A stretch of DNA of 42,938 nt from Alphaproteobacteria bacterium (GTDB lineage Bacteria; Pseudomonadota; Alphaproteobacteria; Rhizobiales; Aestuariivirgaceae). Under the pieces are notes generated by a model. That model made no database searches and had not been told where the DNA came from. It saw only the letters and a list, made by a program, of their open reading frames with translations. The stretch's first letter is position 1; every line of letters starts with the position of its first letter. Of this stretch, positions 26,075-34,843 are shown piece after piece. A program made the position numbers and the translations under genes. The stretch spans positions 1 through 42,938 of the forward strand of contig JAHEFB010000041.1 of assembly GCA_024640405.1 (NCBI GenBank), written 5' to 3'.

Positions 26075-26821
26075 ATGTCCGTTCCGTTTGATCTGTCCGG
26101 GTGGTCGCTTGCCTGGATGGCTTTCGCTGTGCTGGGCGCAGCATATATTCGTGGATACTCCGGATTCGGGTTTTCTGCGCTGGTTGTGTCGGCATCCGGA
26201 CTGGTGACCAATCCGCTAAATTTTGTACCGATCGTCATGCTGCTGGAGATAGCTGCCACGGCCGGTCAGGCACCGGCAGCCGGCAAGGACGTCAACAAAC
26301 CGCTGCTTTGCTGGCTCCTCGTGGGCGCGACAATCGGCATGCCGATATCGATCGCCTTTCTGAGTTCGCTGGATACCGATCTTTTGCGAACAGTAATCTC
26401 CATCTGGATCTTGTTCATGTGCGCGGCACTGTTGAGTGGATGGAGACTGCGCAAACAGGCCGGTGCAGCAGGAGTGACTGCTGTTGGTGTAGTTTCAGGC
26501 CTGGCCAATGCGGCAGCGATCGGCGGCTTACCGGTTGCCCTGTTTCTGACCGCCCAGAACAATCCTGCCAGGATGTTTCGCGCAACAATGATCTTCTATT
26601 TGTGTGCCATTGATCTGGTAGCGTTGCCCATGTTGGGTTACGCCGGTGTCATAACTTTCGACACATTCATTACTGCCGCGTGCTGCCTGCCATTGCTGGG
26701 TGCCGGGGTATGGCTGGGCGGGCGAAAATTCGTTTCAGCCGAACCTGAAAATTTCCGTCGCATGGCAATCGGCCTGCTGGCACTTCTTGCGGTGCTGGGC
26801 CTCCTGAAATCATTGACATAA
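26075..26821 (+). CDS. TauE/SafE-family membrane exporter (probable sulfite or sulfonate exporter)
   Basis: This 248-residue protein has about eight transmembrane helices in two repeats. AAYIRGYSGFGFSALVVSASGLV near residues 20-45 and GVVSGLANAAAIGGLPVALFLTAQN near 140-165 are the two family repeats. TauE-type proteins are proposed anion exporters for sulfite, sulfoacetate or related species in sulfonate metabolism. The three-base gap to ackA and the presence of xsc, pta and soeABC in the window support a sulfite role; the family also contains other exporters. It is convergent with pta. Confidence 0.8.
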   Translation: MSVPFDLSGWSLAWMAFAVLGAAYIRGYSGFGFSALVVSASGLVTNPLNFVPIVMLLEIAATAGQAPAAGKDVNKPLLCWLLVGATIGMPISIAFLSSLDTDLLRTVISIWILFMCAALLSGWRLRKQAGAAGVTAVGVVSGLANAAAIGGLPVALFLTAQNNPARMFRATMIFYLCAIDLVALPMLGYAGVITFDTFITAACCLPLLGAGVWLGGRKFVSAEPENFRRMAIGLLALLAVLGLLKSLT

Positions 26822-26876
26822 CCGGCTGAGTGCGTCGCCGCAGGCAGTCAGACCATCTGTGTGAACCTCCAGAAAC

Positions 26877-27866
26877 TCATGCCGTTGCCATCAATATCAC
26901 TGCAGCCGACATGACGTCATCTACGGAGCAACCCCGCGAAAGGTCGCAAACCGGTTTGTCAAAGCCCTGAAAGAACGGGCCTATGGCATCTGCATTGCCC
27001 ATATACTGGACCAGTTTGTAACCGATATTTCCAGAGTTCAGGTCCGGGAAAACCAACACGTTGGCATCGCCAGCCACCCCGGCATTGCCCCTGACCTTGC
27101 GTGCGGCAACAGAGGGAACGAGCGCTGCATCAACCTGCAATTCACCATCGACAGCAAGATCAGGCGCGCGCTGGCGAACGATATCCAGCGCATCGGTTAC
27201 CTTGGTAACGTTGTCATGTACCGCACTGCCCTTGGTGGAAAACGACAGAAGAGCAACCTTGACAGGATCAGTTAGAAGTTTCGCAGCCGTGCGACCTGTT
27301 GAAATTGCAATTTCGGCAAGGTCCTCGGCAGGTGGATCGATATTTACCGCACAGTCTGCAAACAGAAAGTCCTTGCGCCCGCGACCGAGGTGATTCGGCA
27401 CCGACATGAGGAAATAACTCGATAAACGCCTGGTATCCGGCATCAATCCCACGGTACGCAATGACGCAGAGATAACTTTTCCAGTTTCCGTGGCGGCACC
27501 GGCGATCATCGCATCGGCGTCTCCTGACGCAACCATGGCGCCCCCGAAATAGAGTGGATCGCGTACCATTGAAGCGGCCTTATCGGGGGCCATATCCGGC
27601 TTCTTCTGCAGCAGTTTGTGTTGCAGATCTGCCAATTCAGACGAGGTGTCCGGGTCCAGTATCCCGATACCTACAGATGATAGTTTCAGGCTTTCGAAAA
27701 CCGCGGCAATCGCGTCTGGCTTGCCAAGCAATATGGCCCTCGAAAGCCCCAAATTCTGCAATTTTACAGCAGCCTCAACTATACGGGCATCGCTGCCTTC
27801 AGGATATACGATCACACCGTTACGGCTGGCCGCTCTGTCGACGAATGGTTTAACGATGGTTTGCAC
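26877..27866 (-). CDS. pta: Phosphate acetyltransferase (short form)
   Basis: This 329-residue protein of the PTA_PTB family starts VKPFVDRAASRNGVIVYPEGSDARIVEAA and includes YFGGAMVASGDADAMIAGAATETGKVI near 105 and VLVFPDLNSGNIGYKLVQYMGNADAIGPFFQGFDKPV near 268-305. It converts acetyl phosphate and CoA to acetyl-CoA. The short form without the N-terminal regulatory domains is the version found with xsc in sulfonate degraders. It lies opposite the ackA-tauE operon and ends 55 bases from the exporter stop. No clear terminator is seen in that gap. Confidence 0.92.
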   Translation of the reverse strand: MQTIVKPFVDRAASRNGVIVYPEGSDARIVEAAVKLQNLGLSRAILLGKPDAIAAVFESLKLSSVGIGILDPDTSSELADLQHKLLQKKPDMAPDKAASMVRDPLYFGGAMVASGDADAMIAGAATETGKVISASLRTVGLMPDTRRLSSYFLMSVPNHLGRGRKDFLFADCAVNIDPPAEDLAEIAISTGRTAAKLLTDPVKVALLSFSTKGSAVHDNVTKVTDALDIVRQRAPDLAVDGELQVDAALVPSVAARKVRGNAGVAGDANVLVFPDLNSGNIGYKLVQYMGNADAIGPFFQGFDKPVCDLSRGCSVDDVMSAAVILMATA

Positions 27867-28107
27867 GCTGATCGCCCCTGGATTGCCGGATATCTTCAGA
27901 CCGTTGGTTCGATCTGTCTGTCCGATAGATCATGCTTTGCCACCAGCATACAAGCGCCAGTTCTTAAAAGGCGGTATGCCAGCAATGCCGCAACCTAATG
28001 ATCTGTCTGCACAATTTTGCCTTATACCTATCATATTGAAGTCCATATCGAGCCTAACAGTGAATGCTGAGGGACGGCTCTCTTATTCGATCAAGGGAAC
28101 TCTCAAT

Positions 28108-29037
28108 ATGCAAGTCAGCGCCGAGCACCCCCTCGTCGGCAATGATGCAGACAACGAAAAAGCGCAGGATGATGCGCCGGCCGTTGTGCGCGCCAAACAC
28201 GAGAATGAACAAATCCGTCCTCGCAGTCAGGAAATGTCTTTTGCATTCCGCTTTGAGCCGCCAGGAAAGAAGACTCCGGATGCAGACATTGATGATGGCC
28301 CGATTATCAGACGCATAGACGGGTCGCCAGCTGCGAATTTCGCAGCGCCCAGACGGCGGGAAATGCGCACTCCCCGGCTGTTCCCGCAACACCCGGTGCA
28401 CAATGAAGCTGTTACTCCCAAGGCGCCTGCTGAAAGGGTGCCCGCTATGGAGGAAAGCCTGCTGGGTGATCTATCTGACGCACGTGACGATGGAGCAGGT
28501 TATCGCCCGAGCAATGTGAACTTCTCTGTTTCCGCCATCCGGTCTCAACGCATGAGACGGCCTGCTGGCACCCGCAAGTCCGGCGGTATCGCAGTCAAGC
28601 TGATGATCGCCACCTTTGTCGGCATCACCTGCATTTCCAGCGGAATAACCCTGGGCCTTTATGGGCCGGAACTGGGCGCCCAGATTGAGCGCCAGGCCAA
28701 TAAGGCCGGTGTATCGCTTGCCGGCCTGATGTCATGGCCGGGAGACAGTTCCAGCCAACAGAGCCAGATCGTCAGCAAGGCCGCAAGCAGCCAACCGGCG
28801 ACAACGCGCCAGGCTACTGTTCCACGCGCCACGAAAGTCGGTTTCACCAACCCGGTTGCGCGGACCGGATCAAAAATATTCTATGACCGGATACCGCCGT
28901 CAACACCCAGCAGTAATGCCAGCCTCGAACCGGTGAATGCCGCAGCAGCCAAATTGACAGGCCTGGCGAAACATCTTGCCGTGCCGGATGATCTGCAATC
29001 GTTTTCGTTGAACCAGATTTCCTCCAGTACCGAGTAA
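28108..29037 (+). CDS. Hypothetical single-pass membrane protein
   Basis: This 309-residue protein has a polar, low-complexity N-terminal half rich in Pro, Arg and acidic residues, one transmembrane helix at about 160-182 (IAVKLMIATFVGITCISSGITLGL) and a Ser/Thr/Gln/Pro-rich C-terminal region, probably periplasmic. I do not recognise a family. The ATG at 28108 follows AAGGGAAC; the frame is open back to 27616, but that part overlaps the pta start region and lacks a ribosome site. It has a strong terminator of its own. A scaffold or envelope role is possible but speculative. Confidence 0.6.
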   Translation: MQVSAEHPLVGNDADNEKAQDDAPAVVRAKHENEQIRPRSQEMSFAFRFEPPGKKTPDADIDDGPIIRRIDGSPAANFAAPRRREMRTPRLFPQHPVHNEAVTPKAPAERVPAMEESLLGDLSDARDDGAGYRPSNVNFSVSAIRSQRMRRPAGTRKSGGIAVKLMIATFVGITCISSGITLGLYGPELGAQIERQANKAGVSLAGLMSWPGDSSSQQSQIVSKAASSQPATTRQATVPRATKVGFTNPVARTGSKIFYDRIPPSTPSSNASLEPVNAAAAKLTGLAKHLAVPDDLQSFSLNQISSSTE

Positions 29038-29071
29038 TCCGGCCTCGATAGATACCCCACAAAATTTCCAG

Positions 29072-29100
29072 ACCCGCCTTTGCGAAGGCGGGTTTTTTTT
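29072..29100 (+). terminator. Strong intrinsic terminator
   Basis: ACCCGCCTT pairs perfectly with AAGGCGGGT around the loop TGCG and is followed by a run of T to 29100. It lies 34 bases after the stop of the hypothetical membrane protein gene. Confidence 0.92.
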
Positions 29101-29391
29101 GATGATGTTGCGCAGAAATTGCACGATGTCATTGACGGCAAGCCTGTCCATGTATGTTTTGACATGGATTTCTTTGACCCCTCATGCGCGCCGGGTGTGT
29201 GCACGCCAACCTGGGGCGGCCCATCTTGGCGTGAAGGTTTGTCCTTTCTTCGCAAGCTGACAGGATTGAACACCGTTGCATTTGATGTGAACACCGTGAG
29301 CCCGCCACATGACGTGGGCGGAATGACAGCTTTCCTGGCTGGAACCGTCGTCCTGAAATGCATGACGATAGCAGCAGCCGCTTTACGATAA
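29101..29391 (+). pseudogene. C-terminal remnant of a ureohydrolase (agmatinase/arginase family)
   Basis: About 96 codons read as the C-terminal third of a manganese ureohydrolase: VHVCFDMDFFDPSCAPGVCTPTWGG contains the family DxDxxDP metal motif, followed by LNTVAFDVNTVSPPHDVGGMTAFLAGTVV and a natural stop. A full enzyme has about 300 residues, and the N-terminal two thirds with the other metal ligands is absent. The remnant begins exactly at the T-tract of the preceding terminator, with no start codon or ribosome site. A deletion or insertion at this junction best explains it. The substrate of the ancestral enzyme may have been agmatine or a guanidino acid. Confidence 0.8.
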
Positions 29392-29396
29392 CCCGG

Positions 29397-29552
29397 ATGA
29401 AACTCAGCACGGATGCAATTGCGAAGTTGACACTTCTGTCCATTACGGGTGTTTGGCAGGTGGTACTCGACCCAGCACCGCCTAAATCGAGCCAACCGTG
29501 GATATGTCTAACTCTTACTGGCAAGGATTTGCCTTCAACAGCTAATGGATAG
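29397..29552 (+). CDS. Possible small ORF before the gamma-glutamyltransferase gene
   Basis: A 51-codon frame starts five bases after the ureohydrolase remnant stop and ends three bases before the ATG of the gamma-glutamyltransferase gene. The peptide (MKLSTDAIAKLTLLSITGVW...) has one mildly hydrophobic stretch and no recognised family. No ribosome site is seen. Its placement fits an operon-like gap, but it may be noncoding. Confidence 0.25.
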   Translation: MKLSTDAIAKLTLLSITGVWQVVLDPAPPKSSQPWICLTLTGKDLPSTANG

Positions 29553-29555
29553 CAA

Positions 29556-31151
29556 ATGCTGACAAGCACAAAGAGCCATCAGGGAATTGTGGTGGCACCA
29601 CATCATTTGGCCGCACAAGCAGGTGCTGACATTCTTCGTGAGGGCGGCAATGCAATCGAAGCAATGGTTGCAGCGGCAGCGAGCATCGCGGTCGCATATC
29701 CCCATATGAACGGCCTGGGCGGAGATAATTTCTGGCTTATTCATTTGCCAGAAGAACCGGAACCCGCCGCAATAGACGCCTGCGGTGCGGTGGCCGAATT
29801 GGCCGATATCGATTACTATCGGCAACATGGGCTTCACGCGATACCTGGCCGCGGTCCTCAAGCTGCCCTAACCGTTGCCGGTGCAATATCCGGCTGGCAA
29901 CGCGCTATGGAGATCAGCTCAAAGCGCCTGGGCGGGCGGATTCCGCTGGAACGTCTTTTGGCACCGGCGATTTCCCAGGCCAAAGATGGTGTTGCTGTGA
30001 CCAACACACTGGCAAACAACATTGCCGGAAAACGGCAGGAACTTGAGAGCCAACCTGGATTCGCTCCTCAGTATCTGCCGGATGGCAATCCGCTCTGTAT
30101 CGGCGATGCACTTGCCCTGCCGACACTTGCTGACACATTCGATGCTCTGTCCCGTTCGGGTCTGGCAGACTTCTACCGCGGAGACGTAGCTGGAGCTCTG
30201 GCGAAAGATCTCGAAGATATCGGAAGTCCGCTGCGGAAATCTGACCTGGAACGCCATATAGCACTGGATGCCAAGCCGCTTTGTTTGAATGTGGACGGCC
30301 ATCGCGTCTACAACCTGCCGCCTCCAACGCAAGGGCTGGCTTCATTGTTATTGCTTGGCGTATTTGATCGGCTCAAAGTTACCGACGCAGATGGCTTTGA
30401 CTTTGTGCACGGCCTCGTCGAAGCCACCAAGAGCGCTTTCAAGATCCGCGACAGCCATGTTTGCGATCCAGCTTACATGACCAAAAAGGCAGAGCAATTT
30501 CTTGCTGCAGTTTCGATCGACAAGATGGCATCGACGATTGACAGGAAACAGGCATCACCATGGCCACAGGCAACGCCAGGCGGGGATACAGTCTGGCTCG
30601 GTGCGATAGATTCCGAAGGCAGGGCTGTCAGCTTCATTCAGAGCATCTACTGGGAATTTGGCTCCGGTGTTGTGCTGCCGGAAACTGGTATCACCTGGCA
30701 GAACCGTGGCACGAGTTTTAGCCTGGACCCGTCTCATCATAACTGCCTGAAGCCATACAAGCGTCCATTCCATACCATCCAGCCGGCACTCGCAAAACTA
30801 AGCGATGGACGCATCATGCCCTACGGCACCATGGGAGGTGAAGGACAACCGCAGACGCAGGCAATGATATTTGCCCGCCATGTCATGTTTGGACAGGAAC
30901 TGCAGCAAGCCGTTTCTGCTCCCCGCTGGCTGCTTGGCAAAACCTGGGGCAGCGACGTTACGAACCTGCGTATCGAGAACAGATTTGCCCCCTCACTGTT
31001 TGAAGCACTTCGCCAGGCCGGGCACGATGTTGAGGTGATCGGAGATTTCGATGAAATCATGGGACATGCCGGCGCACTCGTACAACACCCGGGCGGGCTG
31101 ATAGAAGGGGCATACGATCCGCGGTCAGATGGCGAGGCTGCGGTTGTGTAG
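29556..31151 (+). CDS. Gamma-glutamyltransferase family protein
   Basis: This 531-residue Ntn-hydrolase of the GGT family has GGNAIEAMVAAAASIAVAYPHMNGLGGDNFWLIH near residues 30-65. The probable autocleavage and nucleophile site is Thr345 in GGDTVWLGAID, and YGTMGGEGQPQTQA near 425 is the small-subunit binding loop. Classical GGTs are periplasmic and cleave glutathione, but this protein has no signal peptide. It may therefore act on a cytoplasmic gamma-glutamyl compound, as in polyamine or amine pathways. That is consistent with the two PuuA-like genes at the right edge, though they are 10 kb away. The chosen ATG lacks a good ribosome site. Confidence 0.85.
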   Translation: MLTSTKSHQGIVVAPHHLAAQAGADILREGGNAIEAMVAAAASIAVAYPHMNGLGGDNFWLIHLPEEPEPAAIDACGAVAELADIDYYRQHGLHAIPGRGPQAALTVAGAISGWQRAMEISSKRLGGRIPLERLLAPAISQAKDGVAVTNTLANNIAGKRQELESQPGFAPQYLPDGNPLCIGDALALPTLADTFDALSRSGLADFYRGDVAGALAKDLEDIGSPLRKSDLERHIALDAKPLCLNVDGHRVYNLPPPTQGLASLLLLGVFDRLKVTDADGFDFVHGLVEATKSAFKIRDSHVCDPAYMTKKAEQFLAAVSIDKMASTIDRKQASPWPQATPGGDTVWLGAIDSEGRAVSFIQSIYWEFGSGVVLPETGITWQNRGTSFSLDPSHHNCLKPYKRPFHTIQPALAKLSDGRIMPYGTMGGEGQPQTQAMIFARHVMFGQELQQAVSAPRWLLGKTWGSDVTNLRIENRFAPSLFEALRQAGHDVEVIGDFDEIMGHAGALVQHPGGLIEGAYDPRSDGEAAVV

Positions 31152-31206
31152 GCGAACCCGTGGTCCAGGCTGGCTCTCCCCGCGCAGTGCGATTGACCCC
31201 GACACC

Positions 31207-31965
31207 CTAGTTTCCGCTTCGATCCGGTGACTTCAGACTCAGCATTGCATCGCGCACTTGCCGGTCGCTCCTGTCGAAGCGCTCGATCACCTTCTGGCAA
31301 TAGGGATTGTAGCGACAGACCTCCTCGAAGAGCTGACCGTCATGTCGCACGGAATCCACTGCGTCCATCAGAAAACCGAACGAGACCGTATCGATATCGG
31401 TACGCTCGAATCCGCCACGAGCGATAACCTGGCCGACATAGTGGGTGAGGAAAAGTGTCTCCGCCAGATCCTTGTCGTGCGCCTCGGCGGTCTTTTCGAT
31501 GATCGAAAACCCCGCTGCTGCGAGTTTCTGATGGAGCGCCGAGTAAAGTGACGGCTTCAGGCTATGCCCGGTAACGACAATCCGCAATCCGGTGACGTCG
31601 CCATCACGCTTGGCATAACTTTCAGGTCCGAACATGGGATGCATGGCAATAAAGGGTCGAGCAGGCCGCGCCGCCTGCAACAGCTCCATGGTGTATTTCT
31701 TGACCGTTGCGATATCGACCACGATGCCATCCGGCGTCATGTGAGGGCCGATTTTGGCCAGTGTGGCTGCGTACGCGCTTATGGGGACGGTCAGCACCAC
31801 CGCGTCACACGCTGCAACTTCTTCAAAAGGAAAGAACAGGACACAATCCGGTTTTCGCCGGCCTGAATGGATTTTCAGGACCGCGTCCGGCAGAAAGCGC
31901 TGCGCGAGGGTATGAAGGAACGCGCCGAAGTGGCCATATCCGATGATGCCAATGGAAAGGGGCAT
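31207..31965 (-). CDS. Prephenate/arogenate dehydrogenase-like protein
   Basis: This 252-residue protein starts with a dinucleotide-binding motif (IGIIGYGHFGAF) and has VVLTVPISAYAATLAKIGPHMTPDGIVVDIATVK near 70-105 and FIAMHPMFGPES near 122-133, including the conserved HPMFGP of TyrA. It would oxidise prephenate or arogenate with NAD(P) in tyrosine synthesis. It lacks fused chorismate mutase or ACT domains and is shorter than typical TyrA, closer to the arogenate-dehydrogenase-like group. It has no operon partner here. Confidence 0.82.
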   Translation of the reverse strand: MPLSIGIIGYGHFGAFLHTLAQRFLPDAVLKIHSGRRKPDCVLFFPFEEVAACDAVVLTVPISAYAATLAKIGPHMTPDGIVVDIATVKKYTMELLQAARPARPFIAMHPMFGPESYAKRDGDVTGLRIVVTGHSLKPSLYSALHQKLAAAGFSIIEKTAEAHDKDLAETLFLTHYVGQVIARGGFERTDIDTVSFGFLMDAVDSVRHDGQLFEEVCRYNPYCQKVIERFDRSDRQVRDAMLSLKSPDRSGN

Positions 31966-32232
31966 GAATTCTGCTTCGTTCCTGTTGCAAAGTAGGCCGT
32001 GGTCTTTGCCCTGGCCGTAGTCGGCATAGAGGCTACCGGCTACTGACGCAAGTAAAGCTTTGGGACGTCAATCGAGTTCGAAAGAGGTTGATCCGGATGA
32101 CCGTGTTGGGTCGGAACCGGCAATTCACACAGTCAGGTTTTGGTTCCCGCGGACTTCCGTTGGCACTTAGCGGGCAACTTGCAGACCTGCCGTGAACTTC
32201 AGCACTTCAAAGCAGGGTGAGTTTGTTCAGCA

Positions 32233-32664
32233 TTATTCAAGCACTTTAAAATAATACATGGTGGAGGCCATTGCAGTCCCGTAAACAACGGTTTCATAGC
32301 GCCCACCGCCTTGTGCCCTTACAGTAAAGCAGGCCTTCTTCTCATCTGCAGTTTCACCCCACCAGGTGAGCTCATAGCATAAGGCATTTTCACGAATTGC
32401 CCATGTACCGGTATCCGCACAATTTCCTTCAGGGCTTCCGAGCCGCAAGCAAACGGTGTTGTCGTCAGCCCAGCTCCAATAGCCATATTCTGCATGCTCT
32501 GCTTGCCATGCGCCCTTGATCGCGAGCCTCATGACTGCCGTGCCATCAAGCTCCTGAGCTTTTGCGGCAGAACAGATTGATAGGGCCAAAACTGCAAGTA
32601 ACATGCAGGCTGTCGACCGCAATGGTTCAGTGATTATTGTAAACATCAGGCGAGTTTTAACCAT
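32233..32664 (-). CDS. Small exported hypothetical protein
   Basis: This 143-residue protein has a long N-terminal signal (hydrophobic MLLAVLALSICSAAKA at about residues 20-36). The mature part is rich in Trp and Tyr with four Cys (TVCLRLGS, GNCADTGTW, ALCYELTWW, KACFTV), probably two disulfides. The pattern W-x-W-ADDNTVC...G-x-WA...CYELTWWGE suggests a small beta-sandwich. I do not recognise a named family. ATG 32664 is preferred over 32670 because GAGGA lies six bases upstream of it. The 267 bases between it and the dehydrogenase gene show nothing clear. Confidence 0.6.
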   Translation of the reverse strand: MVKTRLMFTIITEPLRSTACMLLAVLALSICSAAKAQELDGTAVMRLAIKGAWQAEHAEYGYWSWADDNTVCLRLGSPEGNCADTGTWAIRENALCYELTWWGETADEKKACFTVRAQGGGRYETVVYGTAMASTMYYFKVLE

Positions 32665-32733
32665 AACCATTCCTCAATTCGCAGAAGGTAACTTCGCCAA
32701 ACATATCACAGAATATGCTCCAGCCCCTCTAAA

Positions 32734-32930
32734 GTTATGCATTCTGCGGGAGGATATTTTGCCTTTGGCGAGGCGACTGTTCGTACAGTATGTCTTGCAA
32801 GAATGTGTGCGGTTTTGCGATCAAGGCGTGCTGCGGCAATGTCTGAAACGCGGTTTTAATGAAATCAATACCTGTATCGCTCCGGGGATTCATATGGCCT
32901 TCAAGGTCTTTCACGATATCAGGGGCACAA
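32734..32930 (+). repeat. Dispersed repeat, degenerate copy
   Basis: Bases 32734-32762 match 40233-40261 in 28 of 29 positions (core ATTCTGCGGGAGGATATT), and 32893-32930 matches 40293-40331 closely (both with a TTCAAG core and ending CAGGGGCA). The middle differs in length and sequence. This copy lacks the terminal inverted repeats seen at 40214-40480 and looks like a decayed relative. It lies in a 347-base stretch (32665-33011) with no supported gene. Confidence 0.6.
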
Positions 32931-33011
32931 CGTCATATTACGTCCGTCTGCCCTGCCGAAAGCGCACGTCCCAAGAAAAACAATGTGCCAGCTGAATTAT
33001 CAGCAGGTGTC

Positions 33012-34658
33012 CTAGGTCGAGGGTTTTCCAAACAAGGCGTTGTACAGTTTCTTGTCGCGGGAGTAGATGTCCTGGCGAAACATCACACTGCCGCCTTCGC
33101 CGCGCCAGGCGGTGGCATAAACAATATGAACCGGCACTTTGTGGTTGAGTTTGACCCTTGTTGTCTTGCCGGTCGCAACTACGTTCTGCAGCCTTTCCAG
33201 GGTCCAGCCCGACTGTTCCCTCAAAACCGACACGCCGAATTCAAGCGGCTTGTATACGCGGATGCAACCGTGACTGAACGCACGTTGGGTTCTGCCAAAC
33301 AGGGATTTTGAAGGCGTGTCGTGCAGGTATATCGCATGACGGTTCGGCAGCATGAACTTGATGATGCCCAGGGCGTTTTTGGCGCTCGGTTTCTGGCGGA
33401 TGGTGAAAGGAAAGTCGCCGCGTGAATAGTTGTTGAAATTGACCGATGTAAACGGAATGGACTGCCCTCCTGCAAGCAGTTCAAAATCGTTGCCGAGGTA
33501 GCCGGGATTGGCCTTGAGCTTGGGCAGCATCTCCTTGGTTGCAATTGAGTATGGCACCGTCCAGGTCGGATTGATTTCCACATATTCAAGTTCATCGGAA
33601 AAGATCGGGGTCTGGTGACGGTTCTTGCCGACCATCACAGGACGCGCCTCTATCATCGAACCGTCCTGGTAGGTGTAGAGCTCAAACGCTGCAATGTTGA
33701 CCATCAGATGCCGGTCGCCCATATCGCCCGGCATGTGCCGCCAGCGTTCCATGTTGATAATGATCTGGCGCATCCTCTCTTCAGCGGTGACATTTAGCAT
33801 GGACAATGATCCGGGCCCGATGATGCCGTCGGCATCCAGTCCATTGCGTTTCTGGAACTGTTCGGTGGCCAGAACCAGGTCGGGCGAATAAACCAGCGGA
33901 TTCGATACTTCGCGCGGCAGGACATCGCCGGTCTTTTCAAGCCGCGAGCGAAGCTGCGGTACGCGCGGGTCGCTCATCCCCGGCTTCAACACTTCGCCAC
34001 GCGCTACTGTCCCCCAACCGCCTTCCCCGTCGATATCGCGATACTCGCGCAGAAGCGATTTGAGCGCCCTGTAGTGCGCGTTCTGCGGTTCTATCGTGTT
34101 GAGATACTGCGATGGATTGCGCGAAGACCCGATGCCTTCAAGCAACACCAGCAGATTGAGTTTGCGCGGTTTCTGGAAGTGGTCACGGTCGATTTTCGAA
34201 AGAATGACGCGGCCTGTCGCCAGATCACTGGCATAGCCGAGAAAGAACGCCGAATAGGCAATTTCGGCATAGGCACCGGCCAGTGGATTTGACGGATCGA
34301 TCTGGTCACGAAGCCCGATCAGATAGTCAACCGGGTAGTCTGCCCGTCTCAAGCCATCATCGTCGGCAAATTCAAGCCGCTGAATGAACGGCGTCATGCG
34401 GTTGGTGCCAACCCAGAAAATTTCTCCGTTGTTGTCGAGATAATGTTGTGTGAGCGTCTTGCGAACCCGCTGAATCGGCAATGGCAAGCGGTCTTCGGTA
34501 TTCAGTATCTGCGATATTGCCTGTCGTGTTGCAGCCGCATCGGGTGCTGCATTGCCCTTGGCCGCGAAAGCGAATTGGGTCGATAACGGCGCAGGCGCGG
34601 CCAAATAGACCACTGCCAGGCAAAAAACCGCAAAAAATCTGAAAACCCGTGGCACCAT
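33012..34658 (-). CDS. L,D-transpeptidase (YcbB/LdtD-like)
   Basis: This 548-residue exported protein has a signal peptide in residues 1-35 and an N-terminal domain seen in YcbB-type enzymes. A peptidoglycan-binding domain lies at about 240-300 (PLVYSPDLVLATEQFQKRNGLDADGIIGPGSLSMLN). A YkuD catalytic domain spans about 345-505 with YLHDTP and the SHGCIRVYKP motif (catalytic Cys465). It would form 3-3 crosslinks or attach proteins to peptidoglycan in the periplasm. The ATG at 34658 follows GGGAGA and begins the signal; the frame is open further upstream without support. It diverges from the unknown-function gene at 34844. Confidence 0.9.
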   Translation of the reverse strand: MVPRVFRFFAVFCLAVVYLAAPAPLSTQFAFAAKGNAAPDAAATRQAISQILNTEDRLPLPIQRVRKTLTQHYLDNNGEIFWVGTNRMTPFIQRLEFADDDGLRRADYPVDYLIGLRDQIDPSNPLAGAYAEIAYSAFFLGYASDLATGRVILSKIDRDHFQKPRKLNLLVLLEGIGSSRNPSQYLNTIEPQNAHYRALKSLLREYRDIDGEGGWGTVARGEVLKPGMSDPRVPQLRSRLEKTGDVLPREVSNPLVYSPDLVLATEQFQKRNGLDADGIIGPGSLSMLNVTAEERMRQIIINMERWRHMPGDMGDRHLMVNIAAFELYTYQDGSMIEARPVMVGKNRHQTPIFSDELEYVEINPTWTVPYSIATKEMLPKLKANPGYLGNDFELLAGGQSIPFTSVNFNNYSRGDFPFTIRQKPSAKNALGIIKFMLPNRHAIYLHDTPSKSLFGRTQRAFSHGCIRVYKPLEFGVSVLREQSGWTLERLQNVVATGKTTRVKLNHKVPVHIVYATAWRGEGGSVMFRQDIYSRDKKLYNALFGKPST

Positions 34659-34843
34659 GAACTTGTCTCCCGGTAATCCTGTTCGCGCCGCCCGCAGTAA
34701 ACAACTCTCTCGAAGCACTGTAGGGCTTTGCACGCAAGACTTCAAACCGGTGAACGCAAAGTTGATCACCGTCTGTCACTTTCACTTGAATTCCCACATG
34801 AGAGGCTTTTGCGGTAGCCGGAATTTGCTGTAATATTGCACGC

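Noticed and set aside
27616..28107. N-terminal extension of the hypothetical membrane protein
   Set aside because: It overlaps the pta 5-prime end and promoter and has no ribosome site; the ATG at 28108 does.
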